This document shows positions 42,986-51,694 of a stretch of 64,000 nucleotides of DNA, piece by piece. This DNA comes from Myxococcaceae bacterium. GTDB taxonomy: Bacteria > Myxococcota_A > Polyangia > Polyangiales > Ga0077539. The position numbers and the translations under genes are program-made. The stretch's first letter is position 1, and each line of letters begins with the position of its first letter. The notes beneath the pieces were generated by a model. It saw nothing but the letters and a program-made list of their open reading frames with translations, made no database searches and was not told the DNA's origin. The stretch lies in contig SCUS01000177.1 in assembly GCA_004297725.1 (NCBI GenBank), positions 19,252 through 83,251 on the forward strand. The letters run 5' to 3'.

Positions 42986-45634
42986 CTACCAGTTGCCCAC
43001 GGTGATGCGGCTGGCGCGCTTCCACTCCACCTGCGGGGGCAGCGCCTGCACGCCGACGAGCCTGCGCAGCGGCTCCTCGTCGCCCTCCAGCAGCGCCCAG
43101 CACCAGCCCTCGTCGACCCTCCACGCGGCGGCCAGCACGTCGGACCACATCGGGCCGTAGTCGTCGTCGCCTCCAGGGATCACCTGCAGCGCGGCCACCA
43201 GGAAGCGGTCGCCGTCGAGGCAGTAGCGCACGTCGGCGGAGGTCCCTCGGCCCTTGATGCAGAGGCCCGGCAGCCGGGAGAGCTCGTCGACGAAGGCCTC
43301 GATGTCGTCGAGCGGAGGCGCCTCCTCGGAGAGGTACACCACGGGGTAGGGGACCGCCGAGCGGGCGCTCCAGTCCTCGCTCGCGGGCGACGGGGCGAAG
43401 GACGCGTACTCGTAGTCGCCCTGATCGGTCTGTCCCCGGCGCAGCACCGCGGGCTTCTTGCTACGGGCCTTCACGCCGAGCTTGAGGTCGTGCAGCACGC
43501 GCACCACGTCCTCGAAGCTGCGCCGCGCGAAGGCCGTGGGCGCGGCCACGTCGGTCACCTCCGCGGGCCCCTCGTCGGCGGCCTTCGCCTTCGTCCCCTT
43601 GCGCGCCTTCTTCGCCTCGGGCCCGGCGGCGGCGACCGGCGCGAGCGCCCCGTCGCGCACCCGCTGCTTCCACGGCTCGAAGGCGTCGCCCTCCATCGAG
43701 AGCAGCGCGGCCCTGGCCAGCGAGGCGCGGGGCTCGTCGAGCAGCAGCGCCGCGGCCGCGAGGCAGTGCGCCGCGGCGGGGGAGCGCTGCCCGGCGACCT
43801 CGGCGTACCCCTGCGCCGAGTCGAGGGCGACGAAGAGGGCGCCCGCCGCCTCGGAGGCCATCGCGGAGAACTTCTCCCTCAGCGCGAGCTCCGTCACCAG
43901 CGCGCCGTTGCCCTCGGCGGTCACCCGAAGCGGGCCCGGGTCTTCATCCAGCTCGGTGAAGGCGCCGCGGAGCAGCGCCCCGTCGACGCCCACGTACATC
44001 GCCGAGCGCGCCAGCTCGACGGAGAAGCGCACGCCGCGGGAGGCGTCGAGCGGGGGCGTCGCGCCGTGGAAGGGCTCTGGGGTCGAGACGGTCCATCGCT
44101 CGGCGGCGACGTCGACGGTGATCGTGACGTGCTTGCGAAGGCGCACCGTGAAGCGGGAGGCGCCGCGCACGCAGCCGAGGACCCACAGGCTGCTCGAGGG
44201 GCTGGGGAGCTCGACCTCGGCCGAGGGCGCGCCGAGCGAGGCGAGCACGGCGGGGGGGCCGCGCCACGCGGTCTCGTCGCGGTTCGCGCCGTAGTGGCGA
44301 AGGAGGGTCTCGACGGAGGGCGCCCACGGGGGGCGCAGCTCCTTGAGGGCGTTGCCGAACTGGTACTCGCGGGCCCCGAGCACGTTGGCCACGCGGCACA
44401 GCTCGAAGCGGGCGATGGCGTGGACGAACACCGATCGCTCGGCGCCCGCCCAGAGCAGCGCCCACCCGAGGCCCCACCCCTGGGCGGGGTGGTGCTTCGT
44501 GATGACGACGGTCCATCGCATGGCGTCGAGCGCGGCGGTGAGGGCGTCGGGGTCGGCGCCCAGCCCGAGGCGACCGGCAGCGAGGGCGCGCCCGTAGGCG
44601 CGAGGAAGATGGGTGAGGGAGGGGTCGAGGGCGAGGAGCTGGATCAGGTCGGCCCACCCTTCGGGCGGGAGCAGGTCGCGCCCCGGGCTCTCGGCGATGG
44701 CGCGCTCGATGGCCGCGAGGGGGGTGGGCTCATGGACCCTCGTCGGCGCGGCGCCCGAAGGGGCACGGAGGTCGATGCGAGGGTCGCGGCTGAAGCAGGG
44801 GAGCGACCACTGCCCGCCGGCCCAGAGCGGCTGCGGCGCCCGAGGCAGCGAGACGAGGGTGCGGGCGAGCTCGGTGGCGGCGGTGGGCTTCGATCCAGCG
44901 GCGTCGAGGATCGCCTGTGCGGCGCGGGCTCCCTCCTCGCCCATGGACGCGAGCGCCGCGGCCGCGACCCGACCGAGCTTCTTGTCGGAGAGCAGCGCGG
45001 CGACCCCGTCGGCGCACTGCGGATGGCCCTGGGCGACCACGCGGGCGAGCGCGAGCTCGAACTGCCCCGCGCGCTTCGCCGAGGCGCGCAGCAGCGCCTC
45101 GACCGCGGCGGCGTCGAGCAGCGCGGTGAAGGGAAACAGGCTGTCGCGCTCGTGCTTCTTGAGCCGGGGGACGCAGGCGACGAGGGCCGCGGCGTAGGCC
45201 TGCTTGATCCAGTCGGGGAGGGAGGAGGCGTGCGGGGAGAGCCATCGGCCGAGGTCGCGCACCTCGTAGGCGTGGATGGCCGCGAGCGCGTCGCGGAGGT
45301 AGGCGCCCTGGGCCTCGACGGTGGCGAGCTGCAGGGCCCCGGCGTAGAGGCCCTCGGGCGAGGCGAGCTTGCGGCGGGCGCAGGCCGCGCCGAGGGCCTC
45401 TCCCGCGAGGGCGTAGAGGGGCTGCTCCATGGGGTCGGGCGCGACATGGGAGGGCAGCAGGTCGACGAGCGCGTCGGGGTGCACCTCCACGGCGAGGCGT
45501 ATGAGCTGCTCTCGGGGGACGGGCCCCGGGTCTCGCACGTCGAAGCGGGCGGCCAGGGCGCGCACCGCGGCCGGGTCGGGGTGCGTCGAGGCCCAGGCGC
45601 GCAGGGCGGTGAGGTCGTCGGTGGGGTCGGACAT
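42986..45634 (-). CDS. Large hypothetical protein (882 aa)
   Basis: Unrecognised protein. The N-terminal half is helical with repeat-like Ala-rich blocks (LRAWASTHPDPAAVRALAAR, VAALLSDKKLGRVAAAALAS). The middle has strands and aromatic patches (AMRWTVVITKHHPAQGWGLG). A basic low-complexity linker near residue 690 (EAKKARKGTKAKAADEG) separates a C-terminal domain of about 170 residues with alternating strands (PYPVVYLSEEAPPLDDIEAF). No signal peptide. It converges on the 663-residue gene with a 4-bp gap. Both share the helical-repeat style and may be related, which I cannot test by eye. Confidence 0.65.
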   Translation of the reverse strand: MSDPTDDLTALRAWASTHPDPAAVRALAARFDVRDPGPVPREQLIRLAVEVHPDALVDLLPSHVAPDPMEQPLYALAGEALGAACARRKLASPEGLYAGALQLATVEAQGAYLRDALAAIHAYEVRDLGRWLSPHASSLPDWIKQAYAAALVACVPRLKKHERDSLFPFTALLDAAAVEALLRASAKRAGQFELALARVVAQGHPQCADGVAALLSDKKLGRVAAAALASMGEEGARAAQAILDAAGSKPTAATELARTLVSLPRAPQPLWAGGQWSLPCFSRDPRIDLRAPSGAAPTRVHEPTPLAAIERAIAESPGRDLLPPEGWADLIQLLALDPSLTHLPRAYGRALAAGRLGLGADPDALTAALDAMRWTVVITKHHPAQGWGLGWALLWAGAERSVFVHAIARFELCRVANVLGAREYQFGNALKELRPPWAPSVETLLRHYGANRDETAWRGPPAVLASLGAPSAEVELPSPSSSLWVLGCVRGASRFTVRLRKHVTITVDVAAERWTVSTPEPFHGATPPLDASRGVRFSVELARSAMYVGVDGALLRGAFTELDEDPGPLRVTAEGNGALVTELALREKFSAMASEAAGALFVALDSAQGYAEVAGQRSPAAAHCLAAAALLLDEPRASLARAALLSMEGDAFEPWKQRVRDGALAPVAAAGPEAKKARKGTKAKAADEGPAEVTDVAAPTAFARRSFEDVVRVLHDLKLGVKARSKKPAVLRRGQTDQGDYEYASFAPSPASEDWSARSAVPYPVVYLSEEAPPLDDIEAFVDELSRLPGLCIKGRGTSADVRYCLDGDRFLVAALQVIPGGDDDYGPMWSDVLAAAWRVDEGWCWALLEGDEEPLRRLVGVQALPPQVEWKRASRITVGNW

Positions 45635-45835
45635 CGGTGGGTATCCCGGGTTAGATCAGCGCGGCGTCGAGGGGCAAGCGATTGGGACTTCGTCGAGCGC
45701 CCGAGGACTCGTGGGAGGGCCTGACGCCTCGGGACATGGAACCCGCCATGTCGCGGGACATCGTCGGAGAGGCCCCAAGGGGGGCGCGTCGGGCGCGGAG
45801 ACGACCGCGGCGGTTGCGTGCGAGCATCGGCGCCG

Positions 45836-47338
45836 ATGAAGCGCTCCCTGCTCGCGATCGCCGCCGTCGTCTCCCTCGCGTCGCTCTGCGCGGCGCGCCC
45901 CGCCGGGGCCAACAGCATGGTCACCCACGTCTGGGTGGCCGAGCAGTCGATCACCCAGATCGAGCCTGGCGCGCTGCGGGACATCGTCTCCGACCCGGCG
46001 CTGCGCGGGGTGATCCAGAACGGCGCGATCTACCCCGACTCGGGCTACTCGGTGCGGCACCCCTATGGTGAGTGGGCCCACTGGGAGAGCTGGGTCGAGC
46101 CCTACCTCCAGTGGATCCGCACCCGCTGGGGCGCCGAGGGGTACCGCAGCGCCGACGCGCGCCGCCACGTCGCCTTCCTCATGGGCTGCGCCGCGCACTC
46201 GATGACCGACCAGACCTTCGACCAGTACTTCGTCGCCCGCGCTCGCCAGTACGACCACACCGACGCCGACAGCCTCGACATCGGCTCGGACACCTGGCTG
46301 GTGGTGGAGCACGGGGTCACCAGCGAGGCCGACGGGCTCTTCTGGGTCGACGAGATGCCCGCCATCCACGCGGCGGTGGGTGGCCCCGCGGTGACCCCCG
46401 CGGTGCTCACCGAGGCGGGCAACCTCACCGCCGCGGGGACGCGCTTCCTCGTGCGCTTCGGCCACACGCTCTACACCGCGCGCTGGCGCGACTACCCGTG
46501 GGCGGCCTCGCACTACATGGACGCCGACACCCCCGGCAGCTATCCCCGCCTCGTCTCCACCACCGCGGCGTACTGGCGCTTCCTCTGGCGACGGCTCCAG
46601 GGCGACGCGCCGCCGGGGGCGCCGCCGATCTACAGCTGGCCGTCGCCGGGGCAGGTGAACTTCCCCGTCGACCATGGCGACATCGAGTCGCGTGTGGTGG
46701 TCACCACCCCGTGGGGCCTCGACGACGCCACGGTCAACGACAGCACGGTGCGCATCCTCGGGCCCGACGACGCGCCCGTCCCGTCGCGGGTCTCTCGCTA
46801 TGGCGACCACGGCAACACGCTGATGATCCGCCCGATGGCCGACCTCGCGTACGACACGCCCTACCGGGTGTCGCTGTCGGCCTCGCTGCGCACGCTGGAG
46901 GGCTCGCTCACCGGGGCGGAGCAGACCATCGCGTTTCGCACCCGCTGCTCGCCCGACCGCCTGGCGCAGTGCCCTCCGCTCCCGACGCCGCGACCGACGC
47001 TCTCGGCGCCCCCGGTCTCCACGCCGCGCCCTCCGCCGGGCCTGGACGCCGGCAGCGGGACCGTGGTCCTCGAGCCCGACGACGCGGGGGCCCTCGACGC
47101 CTCGGTGGACGCCGCGTCGACGCTCGACGCGGCCCTGGGCCTGGACGCCGGGGGCGCGTCGACGAAGGAGGGCTGCGGGTGCCGCGCGGGAGGGGGAGGC
47201 GCGGGCGGCGGCGCGGGGTGGCTCTCGCTGCTGGCGCTCGCGGGGCTCTCGCGGCGGCGTCAGCGCAGGGCGCCTCTCCCTTGGATCAGTCGGCGCACAG
47301 GACGCGCACCCGGCCGGTGCGCAGGGGCGCCTCGGTGA
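45836..47338 (+). CDS. Zinc-dependent phospholipase C-like protein with MYXO-CTERM-like tail (500 aa)
   Basis: Secreted, cell-surface protein. A signal peptide (cleavage near AGANS) precedes a zinc-PLC-type helical domain: His111 in RRHVAFLMGCAAHSMTDQTF, with His121, Asp125 and Asp129 as likely zinc ligands. A beta domain follows (about residues 280-370, DIESRVVVTTPWGLDDATVN) of the Ig-like type, then a Pro/Asp-rich spacer and a CGC-Gly-rich-helix-Arg tail typical of MYXO-CTERM sorting. It may be a lipase or only a binding protein. The ATG at 45836 fits the signal peptide. The 3' end overlaps the convergent gene by 53 bp. Confidence 0.8.
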   Translation: MKRSLLAIAAVVSLASLCAARPAGANSMVTHVWVAEQSITQIEPGALRDIVSDPALRGVIQNGAIYPDSGYSVRHPYGEWAHWESWVEPYLQWIRTRWGAEGYRSADARRHVAFLMGCAAHSMTDQTFDQYFVARARQYDHTDADSLDIGSDTWLVVEHGVTSEADGLFWVDEMPAIHAAVGGPAVTPAVLTEAGNLTAAGTRFLVRFGHTLYTARWRDYPWAASHYMDADTPGSYPRLVSTTAAYWRFLWRRLQGDAPPGAPPIYSWPSPGQVNFPVDHGDIESRVVVTTPWGLDDATVNDSTVRILGPDDAPVPSRVSRYGDHGNTLMIRPMADLAYDTPYRVSLSASLRTLEGSLTGAEQTIAFRTRCSPDRLAQCPPLPTPRPTLSAPPVSTPRPPPGLDAGSGTVVLEPDDAGALDASVDAASTLDAALGLDAGGASTKEGCGCRAGGGGAGGGAGWLSLLALAGLSRRRQRRAPLPWISRRTGRAPGRCAGAPR

Positions 47339-47990
47339 GCGCGGCGGCGAACTGCCGGGCGTCCCGCTCCGAGCGGAAGGTCACGGTGAGAACCTGCGCG
47401 CCGTCTCCCGTCGGAATCGTGCTCGGATAGCCGCCGCCGACCGCGGGCGTGCAGTTCAGGTCTCCCACGCTCGCGGCCAGGTGGGCCGCCTGCGTCTGCT
47501 GAAAGAGCGCGCTGAGCTCCGGGGAGGGGCCCGCGCTGGCGGTCAGCGTGACGGCCCACACGGTCGCCCCGTGCGCTCCGTTCACTCCGACCGGGGGGTG
47601 GGCTCCCTCGCGAAACGCGAGCGTGCGAAGGCCGATGAGGGGATTCGCGGCGGCGGGTGCGCCCGCGTCGGACTCCGCCGTAGCGCCCGCGGCGGGGCAG
47701 CGCGGGGCCGAGGCGTTGCCGGGGCCGAAGCAGCTCGTGTCCATGAGGCACGCGCCGAGGCAGCGGTCGCCCGTCCAGTTGCAGCCCGAGAGCGAGAGGC
47801 AGGCGTCGCAGGCGGTCGCCGACTCGCAGGCAGCGGCCGCCGGGGGGCGCTCGGCTCCCGCGTCGGCGGTCGCGCCGCTGGTGGTGTTCGAAGAGGCGGG
47901 CGGAGGCGCGCTCACGCCCTGTCGCTGCGTCGAGCCCTGGCACGCGACCAACGAGAGACACAGCGCCGCAGGGAGGGTCCAGGTCTTCAT
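47286..47990 (-). CDS. Cys-containing lipoprotein (234 aa)
   Basis: Envelope lipoprotein: signal peptide and lipobox LSLVAC (Cys17), then a Ser/Pro/Ala-rich linker. A compact Cys cluster follows (CESATACDACLSLSGCNWTG to DTSCFGPGNA), like a plexin/PSI-type disulfide knot. The C-terminal domain of about 120 residues (VWAVTLTASAGPSPELSALF, QVLTVTFRSERDARQFAAAL) is alpha/beta. Function unknown. ATG at 47990. Convergent overlap of 53 bp with the zinc-PLC-like gene. Confidence 0.65.
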   Translation of the reverse strand: MKTWTLPAALCLSLVACQGSTQRQGVSAPPPASSNTTSGATADAGAERPPAAAACESATACDACLSLSGCNWTGDRCLGACLMDTSCFGPGNASAPRCPAAGATAESDAGAPAAANPLIGLRTLAFREGAHPPVGVNGAHGATVWAVTLTASAGPSPELSALFQQTQAAHLAASVGDLNCTPAVGGGYPSTIPTGDGAQVLTVTFRSERDARQFAAALTEAPLRTGRVRVLCAD

Positions 47991-48096
47991 GGATCGCCCG
48001 GTTATCACCAAGCGTGGGCGTCCACCAGAGCGGCCCTGGTTCGGCCGGGCGAAGTGCGTTACCCCCCCCGGGAATCACCCCTCACGAAGGACGCCT

Positions 48097-48873
48097 ATGG
48101 CCACCGCACTCATCACCGGCGCGTCCGCCGGGCTCGGATCCGAATTCGCCAGGCTCTTCGCCGCCGACAAGCACGACCTGCTGCTCGTCGCGCGGCGCCG
48201 CGACCGGCTCGACGCCCTCGCGGCCGAGCTCTCCTCCGCCCACGGCGTGAAGGTCCACGTGGTCGCCGCCGACCTCATGGACCCGGCCGCGCCGGGGGCG
48301 ATCCTCGACGAGGTCTCCCGGCTCGGGCTCGAGGTGGAGTTTCTGGTCAACAACGCCGGCTTCGGCACCAACGGCCATTTCTGGGAGCTCGACGCCGAGC
48401 GCGAGCGCGGCATGGTCGAGGTGAACATCACCGCCCTGGTGGTGCTCACCCGCGCGCTGCTCCCGGCGATGGTGAAGCGCGGCCGCGGTCGGGTGCTCAA
48501 CATCGGCTCCACCGCGGGCTTCCAGCCGGGGCCCTTCATGGCCGGCTACTACGCCAGCAAGGCCTTCGTGAACTCCTTCACCGAGGCCCTCGCGTACGAG
48601 CTCCGCGGCACCGGCGTCACCGCCACGGTGAGCTGCCCCGGCGCCACCGCCACGGAGTTCGCGGCGATCGCGGGCAACGACAAGACCAGGCTCTTCAAGG
48701 CCGGCGCGATGACCGCCGCGGAGGTCGCCGAGAGCGCCTACCGCGCCATGCACGCGGGTCGACCGATGGTGGTGCACGGCGCGATCAACCGCCTGAGCGC
48801 GTGGTCCTCCGGGCTCTCGCCGCGGGCGGCGGTCATCGCCATCGCCGCGGCGCTCAACCGACGACAGCCGTAA
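48097..48873 (+). CDS. Short-chain dehydrogenase/reductase (258 aa)
   Basis: Classical SDR. The NAD(P)-binding TGASAGLG is at residues 7-14 and NNAG at 85-88. The catalytic set is Ser138 (GSTAG) with Tyr151 and Lys155 (YYASK). An Arg-rich stretch after strand 2 (LVARRRDRLDAL) favours NADPH. Substrate unknown; the DltE-like character (ALITGASAGLG, VNNAGFGTNGHFWEL) points to a general oxidoreductase. It lies 57 bp before an SRPBCC gene on the same strand, possibly in one unit. ATG at 48097. Confidence 0.92.
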   Translation: MATALITGASAGLGSEFARLFAADKHDLLLVARRRDRLDALAAELSSAHGVKVHVVAADLMDPAAPGAILDEVSRLGLEVEFLVNNAGFGTNGHFWELDAERERGMVEVNITALVVLTRALLPAMVKRGRGRVLNIGSTAGFQPGPFMAGYYASKAFVNSFTEALAYELRGTGVTATVSCPGATATEFAAIAGNDKTRLFKAGAMTAAEVAESAYRAMHAGRPMVVHGAINRLSAWSSGLSPRAAVIAIAAALNRRQP

Positions 48874-48930
48874 CCGCCCGCTCCCCCCCTCCGCGCGCCC
48901 TCTTCGCCTACACTGGCGCGCAACTCCCCA

Positions 48931-49413
48931 ATGACCATCACCGTCCACGCCGAGGCCCGCATCGCCCGCCCTGTCGACGTCGTCTTCGCGCTCGCCGCCG
49001 GGCGCACGGCCAACCTCGCGCGCTTCTTCATGGGCCACAAACCCCTCATCCCGGCCATCAGCTCGGCGACGCTCGTGGGCCGCGACGACCCGCCCGTCGC
49101 CGGAACCCTCCGCGACGTCGCCCTCTCCGACGGGACCTCCATCCAGGAGCGCGTGCTGGCCTTCGAGGCGCCGCGCCTGCACCGCTACGACATGGCGAAG
49201 ATGAACCTCCTCCAGCGGGCGCTCTGCTCCAACATGGTGAGCGAGTGGCGCTTCGAGCCCGACGGCGAAGGCGCGTCGCGGGTGACGTGGGAGTACGCGA
49301 TCCACGAGCGCGGCCTCGTCGGGCGAATGCTGGGTCCGATGGTGGCGCGGCAGTTCCAGCGAGCGATGCAGTCGTGCCTGGACAACATCGGGCGCGCGGC
49401 GCTGGCGGGTTGA
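48931..49413 (+). CDS. SRPBCC (START-like) family protein (160 aa)
   Basis: Small ligand-binding fold protein. The N-terminus ITVHAEARIARPVDVVFALA is the usual first strand and helix of polyketide cyclase/SRPBCC proteins. A central Gly-strand region and a C-terminal helix (PMVARQFQRAMQSCLDNIGR) complete the fold. The ligand is unknown; hydrophobic small molecules are usual. Located between an SDR gene and a small hydrophobic protein gene, all plus strand. Confidence 0.8.
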   Translation: MTITVHAEARIARPVDVVFALAAGRTANLARFFMGHKPLIPAISSATLVGRDDPPVAGTLRDVALSDGTSIQERVLAFEAPRLHRYDMAKMNLLQRALCSNMVSEWRFEPDGEGASRVTWEYAIHERGLVGRMLGPMVARQFQRAMQSCLDNIGRAALAG

Positions 49414-49437
49414 CCGCGCGGGCGCTGGTGGTGTTCG

Positions 49438-49848
49438 ATGACCCCCGTGGGACGAAGTGAAGACAGCCGCAAGAAGGTGAACCAGTCCGCGATGATCGGC
49501 GTCGGCCTCGGGCTGCTGCCGTTCCGCTTCGCCGCTCCGGCGGTGGCGGCGCTGGGGATGAAGGTCGTGAAGGACGTGCAGGACGCCTTCGAGGCCGAGA
49601 CCTCGCCCGTGGAGCAGGCCGCGGCCGCGGCGGTGCTGGGCGCTGGCGAGTTCGCGCTGGGCTCCGCGTCGCGGGCCGCGAGGCTCATGCCGTGGGCCGG
49701 GCCCATCGTGAGCGCGGTGCTCACCGGCGCGGCCCTCAAGGCCCTCGGCGAGGGGGCCATCGCGTACTACCAGTGGTCGACCAACAGCCGCGACGCCGAG
49801 GCCCGCCCCGCCGCCGCAGCGGCCGACGCCTCCCGCGTCAACTTCTGA
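49438..49848 (+). CDS. Small hydrophobic protein of unknown function (136 aa)
   Basis: Unrecognised. It has two or three weakly hydrophobic Ala/Gly-rich segments (SAMIGVGLGLLPFRFAAPAV, AAAAAVLGAGEFALGSASRA, GPIVSAVLTGAALKALGEGA) that could be membrane-associated helices. It begins 24 bp after the SRPBCC stop and ends 31 bp before the next gene, so it probably belongs to the same transcript. The Ala-rich C-terminus is disordered. Role not inferred. Confidence 0.6.
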   Translation: MTPVGRSEDSRKKVNQSAMIGVGLGLLPFRFAAPAVAALGMKVVKDVQDAFEAETSPVEQAAAAAVLGAGEFALGSASRAARLMPWAGPIVSAVLTGAALKALGEGAIAYYQWSTNSRDAEARPAAAAADASRVNF

Positions 49849-49879
49849 CCTCCCTCCCCAACATTCCCCTCCGCGAGAG

Positions 49880-51322
49880 ATGGACCTCCAGCGCTCGCAG
49901 CTCCCCTCCGCCCTGCTCGCCTGGATCGACCGCGTAGGCTGCGCCGAGCCCCTGGCCGAGGCGCTCCCGAGCACCGCGCGCTGGCTGCTCGCGCTCTGGG
50001 GCCGCGGCGACGACCACCTCCCGCTGCACCTGGTCCACGACCTCGGCCACCTGCTGCTGCGCGGCCGCGACTTCCGCTTCGCCTCCACCGCGTCGCTCGC
50101 CCGCTGGTCCGACGAGGAGCGCGCCGGGAGGCTCGCCTACGAGGACAAGGTGCTCGGCCGCTGGGCGCTCGACCCGACGGTGCTCGACGCCCACGTGGCC
50201 ATCGCGGGGATGTCCGCCGCGGGCCGCGACGCCGCCGTCGCCCACGCCATCGGGCTCGCGCTCTCCGGCCCGCTGCTCGCTGCGGACGACCTCGCCCGGG
50301 CCAACCCCGCGCACCTCCGGCAGTGGATCAACGAGCTCCCCGCGGTGGCCGCCGACGACCCGACGACCTTACACGAGAGGGTAAGCGAGGAGTGGCGCTC
50401 CTGGGCCGAGGCGCAGCACGCGGCCTGCGTGAAGGCGCTCCCTCCGGGCCGCCTCTTCCGCGCGGAGGACCTCTGGGAGATCGCCCACCTCGCGGAGCTT
50501 CCGAGCGAGAGCGCGCGGCTGGCGCTGCGGACCATCCTCGGGCTCACGGCGAGGGTCGGCCCGGTGTCTCCCTCGGTGGCGCTCTCGCTGCGGCACAAGG
50601 CGAGGGAGGTGCCCATCGAGGCCGAGGACGCCGACCAGTACCCGGCCGGCGGCTTCGACGCGATCAGCACCCGGGGAACCTTCGAGAACCTGGTTCGCAG
50701 CGAGGTGGCCTACGTGGGCGAGGGGAGCACCGAGCGCGGTGGCGTCGACCTCTTCGACGTGCGCTTCGCGGAGAACGAGCTGCTCTTCTACACGCGCGAC
50801 GAGTCGCCGCTGCTCGACGCGCGTCGCGACCTCACGGTGGTGCTCCACCGCCCCGCGGCGCAGCGGCACAAGCACCCGTCGCTCGAGACGCAGACCCTGG
50901 TGCTCACCGAGGCGCTGGCGCTGACGCTCCAGGGCGACCTGCTGCGGGTGTTCGGCCCGTCGGGATCGCGCTGCGCCATCGTGTGGCTGGCCGAGCGGCC
51001 GGGCGACCTCGACGTGGCGGAGGAGGAGCGCGCGCTGCTCTCGCTGCCACTGGCGGCGGAGGTGGCGCACCGGCGGGTGACGCTTCAGGTGGCGCGCTCG
51101 TGGGAGGAGGTGCCGCTGGCGGGGCGGGTGGTGTGCTCTCCGCTGGCGGAGGACGACACGGTGACCCGCTCGGCGTGGGTGCGCGTCGACGAGGCCCACT
51201 GGGTGCAGGGCGAGGCGCACGCGGACATGGCGGGCGGACCGGCGGCGCTGCGGGCGCTGGCCGACCGCCTGCTGGCGATGATCACCCGGCGGGCGCCCCG
51301 GCGCAGGCGCGCGGAGCGGTGA
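49880..51322 (+). CDS. Hypothetical protein, possibly related to proteins of MoxR/VWA ternary systems (480 aa)
   Basis: No signal peptide. The N-terminal half is helical. The middle carries a distinctive block: YPAGGFDAISTRGTFENLVR, then SEVAY, VDLFDVRFAENELLFYTRDE and a strand LTVVLHRP. I recall similar strings in uncharacterised proteins encoded with MoxR-type ATPases and VWA proteins, but this is memory, not a search. The C-terminal 150 residues form an alpha/beta region. No such partners are adjacent here (a VWA lipoprotein is 22 kb away). ATG at 49880. Confidence 0.6.
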   Translation: MDLQRSQLPSALLAWIDRVGCAEPLAEALPSTARWLLALWGRGDDHLPLHLVHDLGHLLLRGRDFRFASTASLARWSDEERAGRLAYEDKVLGRWALDPTVLDAHVAIAGMSAAGRDAAVAHAIGLALSGPLLAADDLARANPAHLRQWINELPAVAADDPTTLHERVSEEWRSWAEAQHAACVKALPPGRLFRAEDLWEIAHLAELPSESARLALRTILGLTARVGPVSPSVALSLRHKAREVPIEAEDADQYPAGGFDAISTRGTFENLVRSEVAYVGEGSTERGGVDLFDVRFAENELLFYTRDESPLLDARRDLTVVLHRPAAQRHKHPSLETQTLVLTEALALTLQGDLLRVFGPSGSRCAIVWLAERPGDLDVAEEERALLSLPLAAEVAHRRVTLQVARSWEEVPLAGRVVCSPLAEDDTVTRSAWVRVDEAHWVQGEAHADMAGGPAALRALADRLLAMITRRAPRRRRAER

Positions 51323-51325
51323 GCG

Positions 51326-51344
51326 GGGAGGGGGGCGCCCTCCC
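51326..51344. terminator. GC-rich hairpin between convergent genes
   Basis: GGGAGGG-GGGCG-CCCTCCC lies between the stop at 51322 and the convergent stop at 51353. Likely shared terminator without T-run. Confidence 0.45.
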
Positions 51345-51352
51345 TCGGCCCG

Positions 51353-51643
51353 TCAGTGAAGGAACTCGAACGCGATGGAGAAGTCGTTGACCTCCGGGTG
51401 CGCGGCCACGAGGGCGTCGCAGCACTGGCGGGCGAGCGAGAGCACCTCGGGCGTGGGGTCATCGGGGTCGACGTCCGGGCGCACGACGAAGGCCACGATG
51501 AGGGTGTCCTCCTCGCCCTCGTAGGCGTCCTGGAATTCGAGCATGAAATCCTCGATCTCCCCGGTGGGAGAGAAGCCGTTGAGCTTCACGATGTGAGCGT
51601 CGAGAAACTCGGAGGCGAGGCGGGAGGCTTCGGAGATGTCCAC
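51353..51643 (-). CDS. Small acidic protein of unknown function (96 aa)
   Basis: Unrecognised 96-residue cytoplasmic protein with a compact alpha/beta pattern (EFLDAHIVKLNGFSPTGEIE, EDTLIVAFVVRPDVDPDDPT, NDFSIAFEFLH). GTG at 51643 is preferred; an in-frame TTG at 51682 would add 13 atypical residues. It lies 51 bp after the cyclic-nucleotide-binding gene on the same strand and may be co-transcribed with it. Confidence 0.55.
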   Translation of the reverse strand: MDISEASRLASEFLDAHIVKLNGFSPTGEIEDFMLEFQDAYEGEEDTLIVAFVVRPDVDPDDPTPEVLSLARQCCDALVAAHPEVNDFSIAFEFLH

Positions 51644-51694
51644 GGTGGGACGGAGGCATACAGCGGTCGAGGAGGGCGTCAAGCCTCCCGCCGC

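Noticed and set aside
43490..45724. Plus-strand open frame of 744 codons opposite the 882-residue gene
   Set aside because: Arg/Gly/Glu-rich translation with no domain; the minus frame has natural composition.
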